DNA from: an uncultured Collinsella sp.
GTDB taxonomy: Bacteria; Actinomycetota; Coriobacteriia; Coriobacteriales; Coriobacteriaceae
Length of the DNA stretch: 6,488 nucleotides
Direction: 5' to 3'
NCBI GenBank assembly: GCA_958348225.1
Contig: CATVYG010000054.1
Coordinates: 1 to 6,488, forward strand
The position numbers were made by a program, and so were the translations under genes. Shown here one piece after another: positions 1 to 4,912 of the stretch (positions are counted from its first letter, which is position 1; every line of letters starts with the position of its first letter). The notes under the pieces were generated by a model. That model had not been told where the DNA came from and made no database searches. It saw only the letters and a list, made by a program, of their open reading frames with translations.

Positions 1-184
1 GCAGGAAGCTTGGATACGCCTAGGCGCGGTCCAAGAAATCGTCCGCACCCCCAATTCAGCCCCTATTTCACCGCAACTTACAAAAGGGCATAGAGGGGGC
101 TGTCTATCGAGTCTTTGTCACGAACAGGTCATCAGCCAGAATTCCGTTCGCACGATATTGCTCTGGACCGACCAAGTTTCCGCA
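1..184. other. Upstream flank without a recognisable gene
   Basis: No convincing gene is seen here. A + strand frame is open from base 2 to about 277, but it has no good start with a ribosome binding site, its translation resembles no family I know, and it runs through the inverted repeat. A shorter + frame is open from base 1 to a TAG at 91-93 and could be the tail of a gene starting outside the window, but its 30 residues are not recognisable. Small inverted repeats are visible: CTTGGA/TCCAAG (9-14, 30-35) around the palindrome CGCCTAGGCG (17-26), and CAGCCCC/GGGGCTG (57-63, 96-102). The second could be a weak terminator for an upstream gene, but no clean T-run follows it. Confidence 0.4.
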
Positions 185-313
185 GCTCGCCTGTCGGGCG
201 GGGCGGTTAAGTTTGTCGCGAGTTCCGCACGCAAAGGAAAGCACTTAATGTGCTTTCCGTCTTGCGCAGGACTGTAGAGCAGCAAACTTAACCGCCCCGC
301 CCGGCAGGCGAGC
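185..313. repeat. 129-nt long inverted repeat upstream of ptsH
   Basis: The arms 185-215 and 283-313 are reverse complements over 31 positions with a single mismatch (T194 against G304, a G-U wobble in RNA). The arm core reads GGCGGTTAAGTTTG / CAAACTTAACCGCC. The interior continues to pair: TCC/GGA (224-226, 269-271), CGCAA/TTGCG (230-234, 262-266) and GGAAAGCAC/GTGCTTTCC (236-244, 250-258) with loop TTAAT. About 48 pairs could form one nearly continuous hairpin. Outside the arms, GC-rich pairing may continue after a small bulge toward 181 and 320. No T-run follows the right arm, so it is not a typical terminator. I found no obvious target-site duplication. It may be a dispersed palindromic or miniature-element repeat, a structured leader of the pts transcript, or a small RNA. 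The sequence cannot separate these. Confidence 0.85.
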
Positions 314-365
314 GTGCTGCAACGACATCCGTCCAATAATTCGTGCGAAACACAATGAAAAACAG

Positions 366-386
366 TTTGATGTGAGTTAATATAAA
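366..386 (+). promoter_or_regulatory. Possible ptsH promoter region, AT-rich
   Basis: This AT-rich stretch lies 66-86 bases before the ptsH start. It contains a -10-like TAATAT (378-383), the same hexamer found in the tRNA-Glu promoter candidate near the end of the window. A -35-like TTGATG (367-372) is too close to pair with it, and no good -35 sits 16-18 bases upstream. The call rests on position and AT richness and is weak. If it is correct, the long inverted repeat at 185-313 lies upstream of the transcript rather than in it. Confidence 0.3.
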
Positions 387-403
387 CAACGTCGTGAATA
401 TGG

Positions 404-427
404 CTCCTGTCGCATGGTCGACAGGGG
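404..427 (+). promoter_or_regulatory. Stem-loop in the ptsH leader
   Basis: CCTGTCG (406-412) and CGACAGG (419-425) pair perfectly around the loop CATGGT. A T-G and a C-G pair extend the stem to 404-427. The structure ends about ten bases before the ptsH Shine-Dalgarno sequence (AAGGAG, 439-444). It could be a leader hairpin affecting mRNA stability or translation, or a DNA operator. No T-run follows, so it is not a terminator. Confidence 0.4.
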
Positions 428-451
428 TTAAACACAAAAAAGGAGTCAATT

Positions 452-715
452 ATGGTTTCTGAGAAGGCTACCCTCGTTAATCCTCAGGGTCTTCACATGC
501 GTCCGGCTGGTCTCTTCGCCTCCACCATGGGCAAGTACGCCTGCGACGTGACGGTCGTCACCCCCGAGAAGGAGGTCAACGGCAAGTCCCCGATGGCCCT
601 CATGGCTGCTGGTATCCCTTGCGGCACCGAGGTCGAGGTCAAGTGCGACGGCGCTGACGAGGCCGAGGCTCTGGCTGCTGCCATCGAGCTCATCAAGAGC
701 GGTCTTGGCGAGTAG
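452..715 (+). CDS. ptsH: Phosphocarrier protein HPr of the sugar phosphotransferase system
   Basis: Cytoplasmic 87-residue phosphocarrier that receives a phosphoryl group from Enzyme I and passes it to sugar-specific EIIA domains. The length is normal for HPr. The active-site motif GLHMRPA puts the phosphorylated histidine at His15, followed by the conserved Arg17 and Pro18. The regulatory-serine region reads NGKSPMALMAAGI with Ser46 in the position phosphorylated by HPr kinase in Firmicutes, although the residue after it is Pro rather than the usual Ile or Leu. Whether an HPr kinase exists in this organism cannot be seen here. The ATG at 452 follows a strong Shine-Dalgarno site (AAAAAAGGAG, 435-444). 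ptsI lies downstream in the same direction with a 133-base gap that contains an attenuator-like hairpin, an arrangement expected to give more HPr than EI. The codons are strongly biased, as expected of a highly expressed gene. Confidence 0.97.
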   Translation: MVSEKATLVNPQGLHMRPAGLFASTMGKYACDVTVVTPEKEVNGKSPMALMAAGIPCGTEVEVKCDGADEAEALAAAIELIKSGLGE

Positions 716-758
716 AACTCAAACGGGTCGCATGTTGAACAACTAAGTTCATATTTGG

Positions 759-796
759 GGGCGCAGTGACCTGTTATAAGGTAGCTGCGCTCTTTT
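759..796 (+). terminator. Partial terminator or attenuator between ptsH and ptsI
   Basis: GGGCGCAG (759-766) pairs with CTGCGCTC (785-792) with one G-T wobble. Inside it ACCT (769-772) pairs with AGGT (779-782). Four T residues (793-796) follow directly. The short T-run suggests leaky termination, which would fit the need for more HPr than Enzyme I. The same bases contain a -10-like site in the loop, so the region may combine termination and re-initiation. Confidence 0.55.
772..780 (+). promoter_or_regulatory. Candidate internal extended -10 promoter for ptsI
   Basis: TGTTATAAG has the TGn extension directly before TATAAG, which matches five of six positions of the -10 consensus. No good -35 lies 16-18 bases upstream (TTCATA at 748-753 is 21 bases away), but extended -10 promoters can work without one. 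Transcription would start near 787 and give a short ptsI leader. The site lies in the loop of the preceding hairpin, so the match may be coincidental. Confidence 0.35.
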
Positions 797-831
797 GTCA
801 TGGATATGGCAAAACGCTTTTTCACATGACA
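796..831 (+). promoter_or_regulatory. Inverted repeat just before the ptsI ribosome binding site
   Basis: TGTCATG (796-802) and CATGACA (825-831) are perfect reverse complements separated by 22 bases. Inside lies a smaller symmetric element, AAAA-CGC-TTTT (811-821). The right arm ends one base before the ptsI Shine-Dalgarno sequence (GGAGAGAGG, 833-841). It could be an operator-like site or an mRNA hairpin that influences ptsI translation. The symmetry is seen directly; the role is inferred. Confidence 0.4.
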
Positions 832-848
832 CGGAGAGAGGAATGGGA

Positions 849-2552
849 ATGTATCAGGGAGTCAACGCTTCCGAGGGCATCGGTATCGGCACCGTCATGG
901 TTGCCGTCGATCCCGACTTGACGTTTGAGCCGCACGAGGTTGCTGATTCGGCAGCAGAGAAGGAGCGCTATCAGTCCGCTCTTTCGGTCTTCTGCGAGAA
1001 GACCCAGGCTCAGGCCGACCACATGAAGGAGACGGTGGGCGAGGCCGAGGCCGAGATCATGAGCGGACACATTGTCCTGGCTCAGGACCCGGGCATGACC
1101 GACGCCATCAACGCCGCCATTGACGGTGGCACCTGTGCCGAGCAGGCGCTCATGGACACCTCGACCATGTTCGAGAACATGTTCCTGTCCATGGACGACG
1201 AGATGTTCCGTCTGCGCGCGGCCGACATCGCCGACATCCGCACCGGTATTCTGGCCGAGCTGCTGGGCAAGGAGGTCGTCGACCTCTCCGTCCTGCCCGA
1301 GAACACCGTCGTTGTCGTGCACGACCTTACGCCGTCTATGACCGCCACGATCGATAAGGCCCACGTTGCCGGCATCGTCACCGAGACCGGTGGCCGTACG
1401 TCGCACTCCGCAATCATCGCGCGCGCCCTCGAGATCCCGGCTGTCCTTTCGGTTTCCAACAGCTGCACCGCGCTGCGCAACGGCATGACCGTTGTCGTCG
1501 ACGGTGGCAAGGGCATCGTCGAGGCCGATCCCAACGAGGAGACGCTCGCCGCCTACACTGCCAAGGCCGAGGCCTTCGCTGCCGAGAAGGCGGCCCTCGA
1601 GGCCTTCCGTGGTAAGCCGTCCGTGACTGCCGATGGCATCAAGAAGATCATCGCCTGCAACATCGGTAACCCCGATGACGTGCCCAACGCGCTCGATCAC
1701 GATGCCGAGGCTATCGGTCTGTTCCGCTCCGAGTTCCTGTTCATGGACTCTGCCGAGCTTCCTTCCGAGGAGGAGCAGTTCAACGCCTACCGCAAGGTCG
1801 CCAGCGCGCTCAAGGGCGCTCCTGTCATCATCCGCACGCTCGATGTGGGTGGCGACAAGGAGATTCCGTACCTGCACATGGTCAAGGAAGATAACCCCTT
1901 CATGGGCTTCCGCGCCGTGCGTTACTGTCTGGCCAATCCCGATCAGTACAAGGTCCAACTCCGCGCCCTGCTGCGCGCCAGCGCCTTCGGCGATGTCAAG
2001 ATCATGATCCCGCTCGTCACCTGCGTCGAGGAGGTCGTGGCTGTCAAGGAGCTCGTCGAGCAGTGCAAGGCAGAGCTGACCGAAGAGGGTCGTAAGTTCA
2101 ACGAGAACATCGAGGTCGGCATCATGGTCGAGACGCCTGCCGCTTCGCTGCTCGCTGACCGTCTGGCCGAGGTCGCCGACTTCTTCTCCATCGGCACCAA
2201 CGACCTGATCGGCTACACCATGTGCGCCGACCGTGGCAACGACACCATCTCCAACCTGTACCAGGTGTACTATCCCGCCGTGCTCCGCTCGCTCAAGAAC
2301 ATCATCGAGAGCGGCGTGAAGGCCGGCATCATGGTCGGCATGTGCGGCGAGGCCGCTGCCGATCCGCTGCTTGAGCCGCTGCTGATCAGCTGGGGCCTGG
2401 AGGAGTTCTCGATGAGCGCTCCGTCTATCCTGCGCGCCCGCAAGACCATCAGCCAGTGGACCAAGGCCGAGTGCGACGAGCTCGCCGAGAAGGCGCTCGC
2501 CTGCAACACCGCCGCCGAGGTCAAGGCACTGCTCGAGTCTGCAGCTCGTTAA
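849..2552 (+). CDS. ptsI: PTS Enzyme I (phosphoenolpyruvate-protein phosphotransferase)
   Basis: Cytoplasmic enzyme that takes the phosphoryl group from PEP and gives it to HPr, the first step of PTS sugar uptake. The 567-residue length matches the family. The N-terminal half holds the HPr-binding helices and the swivelling phosphohistidine domain, with the active site GGRTSHSA at 181-188 and catalytic His186. The C-terminal half is the PEP-binding barrel. Against E. coli EI the key residues are all kept at a constant offset of three: Arg293 (GLFRSEFLFMD), Arg329 (RTLDVGGDKE), Arg355 (GFR), Glu428 (VETPAA), Asn451-Asp452 (SIGTNDL), Arg462 (DRGND) and Cys499 (GMCGE). The segment after TNDL reads IGYT instead of the E. 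coli TQYT. I chose ATG 849 because GAGAGG ends at 841, seven bases upstream. ATG 843 is almost on top of that site, and an ATG at 795 overlaps the attenuator T-run. A kinase gene follows 74 bases downstream. Confidence 0.96.
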   Translation: MYQGVNASEGIGIGTVMVAVDPDLTFEPHEVADSAAEKERYQSALSVFCEKTQAQADHMKETVGEAEAEIMSGHIVLAQDPGMTDAINAAIDGGTCAEQALMDTSTMFENMFLSMDDEMFRLRAADIADIRTGILAELLGKEVVDLSVLPENTVVVVHDLTPSMTATIDKAHVAGIVTETGGRTSHSAIIARALEIPAVLSVSNSCTALRNGMTVVVDGGKGIVEADPNEETLAAYTAKAEAFAAEKAALEAFRGKPSVTADGIKKIIACNIGNPDDVPNALDHDAEAIGLFRSEFLFMDSAELPSEEEQFNAYRKVASALKGAPVIIRTLDVGGDKEIPYLHMVKEDNPFMGFRAVRYCLANPDQYKVQLRALLRASAFGDVKIMIPLVTCVEEVVAVKELVEQCKAELTEEGRKFNENIEVGIMVETPAASLLADRLAEVADFFSIGTNDLIGYTMCADRGNDTISNLYQVYYPAVLRSLKNIIESGVKAGIMVGMCGEAAADPLLEPLLISWGLEEFSMSAPSILRARKTISQWTKAECDELAEKALACNTAAEVKALLESAAR

Positions 2553-2569
2553 TTTGGTATCAGAGGTAA

Positions 2570-2602
2570 CCGCGTGGTTGGAATGGGCCGGCCACGCGGC
2601 CC
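2570..2602 (+). promoter_or_regulatory. Two mutually exclusive hairpins between ptsI and the first kinase
   Basis: CCGCGTGG (2570-2577) pairs perfectly with CCACGCGG (2592-2599) around a 14-base loop. Alternatively GGGCCG (2585-2590) pairs with CGGCCC (2597-2602) around a six-base loop. The two stems share bases 2597-2599, and the second stem's left arm lies in the loop of the first, so they compete. No T-run follows. A weak ACAG/CTGT pairing (2611-2614, 2621-2624) also encloses the G-run that serves as ribosome binding site. Possible roles are RNA processing, mRNA stability or translational control in the ptsI-kinase spacer. Confidence 0.4.
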
Positions 2603-2626
2603 TCACATATACAGGGGGTACTGTAA

Positions 2627-3559
2627 ATGTTCTACACGCTAACCGCTAACCCGGCTGTCGACATGACGGTTTCGAGCTCTCCGCTCGAGCCCGACGAGAA
2701 CGTCCGCACCGGCTCGGCCAGCTACACGGCTAACGGCAAGGGCCTCGACGTGTCCTTCGCCTTTAAGAAGATGGGTGTCGACACCGTCGCTCTCGGCTTC
2801 TTCGCCGGCTTCACGGGCAAGTTCATCGTCGAGGAGGTCATGAACCTGGGTTGCCTGTGCCGCCCGGTCTGGACCGACGGTATCACGCGCATCAACACCT
2901 ACGTCAACGATGGCCAGCACGAGTACGGCATCCTCAACCCCGGTGCTCCTATTACGCCGCAGCACCAGGAGGAGCTCTACAACATCCTGGATACCGCGGG
3001 CGATCTTGAGTGCCTGATCGTCTCCGGCTCCGTGCCTCCCAAAGCTACGCCCGACTTCCTGGCTAAGGTCATGGAGCACGCTCAGGCCCGTGGCGCCGAC
3101 GTTGTCCTGGACCTGTCCTCTGACAAGCTCAAGGAGCTCGCTCACAAGAAGCCGCTGCTCATCAAGCCGAACCATCACGAGATGCAGGCCATCTTCGGCG
3201 TGCCGGTCGACACCGACGACGAGGTCCGCGTTGCCATGAAGATGGCTCACGACGCCGGCGTTCAGAACGTGCTGCTCACCCGTGGTAGCCGCGGCGACGC
3301 TTACTTCTCCAACGGCGAGGACATCTGGTACGCCAAGCGTGAGTTCAACATCAAGCTGGTCTCTTCCGTCTGCGCAGGCGACTGCACCCTCGCTGCGTTC
3401 CTGCACAAGTGGTACAGGGATCGCGACAACGTCGAGGAGGCCATGAAGCTCGCTATGGCCACCGGCGCTAACGTTGCCGAGTCCGTGGGCATCGGCGACT
3501 TCGGTCACGTCGATGAGTACAGCAAGCGCGTTGCTGTCCGCAAGCTCGATCGCAAGTAA
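2627..3559 (+). CDS. fruK: PfkB-family sugar-phosphate kinase, 1-phosphofructokinase-like (copy 1, divergent)
   Basis: Cytoplasmic 310-residue kinase of the FruK/LacC branch of the PfkB (ribokinase) fold. It is predicted to make fructose 1,6-bisphosphate from fructose 1-phosphate and ATP. Family landmarks: TANPAVD with Asp12, the NGKGLD substrate loop (36-41), DGITR with Arg88, SGSVPP (133-138), KPNHHE (180-185) and CAGD (249-252) with the catalytic Asp252. Three features are odd. E. coli FruK has AGKGIN where this has NGKGLD, so the substrate-side Asn is Asp41. The ATP-side loop is TRGSRGDA (218-225) instead of an SLGAEGA-like sequence, one residue longer. The GAGD anion hole starts with Cys. 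The second copy keeps the Asn and the ordinary loop. ATG 2627 follows a G-rich site (AGGGGG, 2612-2617). It lies 74 bases after ptsI with no terminator seen between, so it is probably cotranscribed. Tagatose-6-phosphate kinase or altered specificity are alternatives. Confidence 0.85.
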   Translation: MFYTLTANPAVDMTVSSSPLEPDENVRTGSASYTANGKGLDVSFAFKKMGVDTVALGFFAGFTGKFIVEEVMNLGCLCRPVWTDGITRINTYVNDGQHEYGILNPGAPITPQHQEELYNILDTAGDLECLIVSGSVPPKATPDFLAKVMEHAQARGADVVLDLSSDKLKELAHKKPLLIKPNHHEMQAIFGVPVDTDDEVRVAMKMAHDAGVQNVLLTRGSRGDAYFSNGEDIWYAKREFNIKLVSSVCAGDCTLAAFLHKWYRDRDNVEEAMKLAMATGANVAESVGIGDFGHVDEYSKRVAVRKLDRK

Positions 3560-3586
3560 GCGAAACACGACATATTCGTGGTTCTA

Positions 3587-3619
3587 TGGCGCCCCGGTTT
3601 TGGCCGGGGCGCCATTTTT
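3587..3619 (+). terminator. Strong intrinsic terminator after the first kinase
   Basis: TGGCGCCCCGG (3587-3597) pairs perfectly with CCGGGGCGCCA (3604-3614) around the loop TTTTGG, followed by TTTTT (3615-3619). This should end the ptsH-ptsI-kinase transcript and separates the two kinase paralogues into different transcription units. Confidence 0.93.
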
Positions 3620-3746
3620 GTAAATTGCAAATGAGTATCTGGGCGAGCGCCTCGGAGAGTTTTGCCCCGCCTTGCTATTTTCTGCCGCCCTGCACGCGTT
3701 CTACACCGTTCGCCGAGTTGCTATAGCCTTTTCCTGAAGCGTGGAA

Positions 3747-3778
3747 TATACTTTCACTAACACGTTGCCTTGTGAAAG
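3747..3778 (+). promoter_or_regulatory. Promoter -10 candidate and operator-like inverted repeat before the second kinase
   Basis: TATACT (3747-3752) matches five of six -10 positions. No good -35 is seen at the right distance (TTGCTA at 3718-3723 is 23 bases away). Overlapping its end, CTTTCAC (3751-3757) and GTGAAAG (3772-3778) form a perfect inverted repeat with a 14-base spacer. The right arm runs into the Shine-Dalgarno sequence AAAGGA (3775-3780). If transcription starts near 3759, the left arm is outside the mRNA, so the symmetry suits a repressor operator better than an RNA hairpin. With an earlier start it could hide the ribosome binding site. The remaining spacer after the terminator (3620-3746) shows nothing else I can support. 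Confidence 0.4.
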
Positions 3779-3786
3779 GAACTTAC

Positions 3787-4719
3787 ATGATTTACACGCT
3801 CACTGCAAATCCGGCCATTGACTACAACATTGCCTGTGACGGTCTTTCCGCCAACACCGTCACCCGCACACGCAACGCGGTCTATACGCCCAACGGCAAG
3901 GGTCTCAACGTCTCGTTCACCCTCGATCACTACGGTGTCGACACCACGATCCTGGGCTTTTTTGCCGGTTTCTCGGGCGAGTTTATCGTCAAGGGCGCCG
4001 AGGCCTTGGGTGTGCCCGTCAAGCCCGTGTGGACTGACGGCATCACGCGCGTCAACGTTTTCCTCAACGCCGGCCCCGATACCGAGTACAACATGGTCAA
4101 CGCCGGTGCCGCCATCAACGATGCCAATGAGCAGGAGATGTTTGAGCTCATCGATTCGCTCGATGACATGACCTGCCTGGTAATCAGTGGCTCGCTGCCT
4201 CCCAACACTTCCGAGGGCTTCTTGGCCGAGGTCCTGCGCCGTGTCAAGGCCAAGGGGGCCGAGTTCGTCCTCGACATCTCGAGCCATCAGCTGGCAGACC
4301 TCATTGCTCTGGAGCCGCTGCTTATTAAGCCCAACGACGACGAGTTGCTTGACATCTTTGGCATTAAGGTGAGCGGTGGCGACGACGAGTCCGTCAAGGG
4401 CGCGATGGCCGAGCTGCACGCCAAGGGCGCCAAGAACGTGCTGCTGACCCTCGGTGGCGACGGCGCGTACTTCTCCAACGGCGAGCACATCTGGTTTGCC
4501 AACCGCACTTTCGACGTCAAGCTGCTGTCGACGGTGTGCGCCGGCGATTCCTCGCTCGCTGCCTTCCTGTCCGTGTGGCACGACGCCCCCGAGCGCGTCG
4601 AGGACGCTCTGCGCCTTTCGATGGCTACCGGCGCCAACGTGGTCGAGTGCCCCGGTCTGGGCGATTTTGCCAAGGTGGACGAATATAAGAAGCATATCGA
4701 GGTTCGCCAGGTCTGCTAG
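3787..4719 (+). CDS. fruK: PfkB-family sugar-phosphate kinase, 1-phosphofructokinase-like (copy 2)
   Basis: Second kinase of the FruK/LacC type, also 310 residues and collinear with copy 1; by eye about half the residues are the same. Predicted to phosphorylate fructose 1-phosphate with ATP in the cytoplasm. Landmarks are TANPAID with Asp12, NGKGLN (36-41) with the usual Asn41, DGITR with Arg88, SGSLPP (134-139), KPNDDE (181-186), the ordinary ATP-side loop TLGGDGA (221-227) and CAGD (251-254) with the catalytic Asp254. It is closer to textbook FruK than copy 1, but shares the unusual Cys in place of the first Gly of GAGD. ATG 3787 is chosen because AAAGGA (3775-3780) lies six bases upstream and the protein then aligns with copy 1 from its first residue; a GTG at 3772 precedes that site. 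The gene lies between two terminators, so it is probably monocistronic with its own promoter. Tagatose-6-phosphate kinase is a possible alternative. Confidence 0.9.
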   Translation: MIYTLTANPAIDYNIACDGLSANTVTRTRNAVYTPNGKGLNVSFTLDHYGVDTTILGFFAGFSGEFIVKGAEALGVPVKPVWTDGITRVNVFLNAGPDTEYNMVNAGAAINDANEQEMFELIDSLDDMTCLVISGSLPPNTSEGFLAEVLRRVKAKGAEFVLDISSHQLADLIALEPLLIKPNDDELLDIFGIKVSGGDDESVKGAMAELHAKGAKNVLLTLGGDGAYFSNGEHIWFANRTFDVKLLSTVCAGDSSLAAFLSVWHDAPERVEDALRLSMATGANVVECPGLGDFAKVDEYKKHIEVRQVC

Positions 4720-4740
4720 AGCATCGATACATCGTTGCCG

Positions 4741-4776
4741 AACACCCGCTTTGGATCTCCGAGGCGGGTGTTTTTT
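4741..4776 (+). terminator. Intrinsic terminator after the second kinase
   Basis: AACACCCGC (4741-4749) pairs perfectly with GCGGGTGTT (4764-4772). The loop contains a further partial pairing (TTGGA with TCCGAG). A run of T residues follows through 4776. It ends the transcript of the second kinase 22 bases after its stop codon. Confidence 0.9.
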
Positions 4777-4856
4777 GTGCGCTGAAGTATGTGGCGTTTG
4801 CTGTCTCGATTTATCGAATCGACGACGCGATTGCGTGTGCGCGCTTTCTCGTTTCT

Positions 4857-4865
4857 TGTTAGACT
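4857..4865 (+). promoter_or_regulatory. Candidate extended -10 promoter for cca
   Basis: TGTTAGACT fits the extended -10 layout TGnTANNNT, with TAGACT matching four of six consensus positions. No convincing -35 is present at 17 bases. It lies between the terminator of the kinase gene and the cca ribosome binding site, where a promoter is needed. A small inverted repeat, TCGATT/AATCGA (4806-4811, 4817-4822), lies upstream; its role is unknown. Confidence 0.35.
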
Positions 4866-4912
4866 TCTTGAGAACCATCGATTAACGCTCGCAAGTGCAG
4901 GAGGCCATGGGC

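Noticed and set aside
2..277. + strand frame open from the window edge to a TAG near 277
   Set aside because: No start with a ribosome binding site in the window, no codon bias like the neighbours, and it ends inside the hairpin. It could be the end of an upstream gene, but nothing supports that.
185..313. Integron attC-like site, because the arms contain GTTAAGT and ACTTAAC
   Set aside because: The order of the core sites is the reverse of attC, the arms pair almost perfectly over 31 bases, and no integron integrase or cassette is present.
118..435. 105-codon open frame on the - strand across the long inverted repeat
   Set aside because: It spans the hairpin and the ptsH leader, has no recognisable domain, and would be antisense to the ptsH promoter region. 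A dispersed repeat carrying a spurious frame is more likely.
795..848. Longer ptsI start at ATG 795 (18 extra residues)
   Set aside because: The extra residues do not resemble Enzyme I, the ATG overlaps the attenuator T-run, and a good ribosome binding site serves ATG 849.
822..2606. 594-codon open frame on the - strand opposite ptsI
   Set aside because: It is a mirror of the strongly biased GC-rich codons of ptsI. The translation is repetitive and rich in Asp, Gly, Leu and His, with no recognisable domain.
2639..3568. 309-codon open frame on the - strand opposite the first kinase
   Set aside because: Antisense shadow with low-complexity composition; the + strand reading is an unmistakable PfkB kinase.
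3772..3786. Longer second-kinase start at GTG 3772
   Set aside because: The GTG lies before the Shine-Dalgarno sequence AAAGGA, and the paralogue begins at the position matching ATG 3787.
3757..4878. 373-codon open frame on the - strand opposite the second kinase
   Set aside because: Antisense shadow that also runs through the terminator at 4741-4776; no domain recognised.
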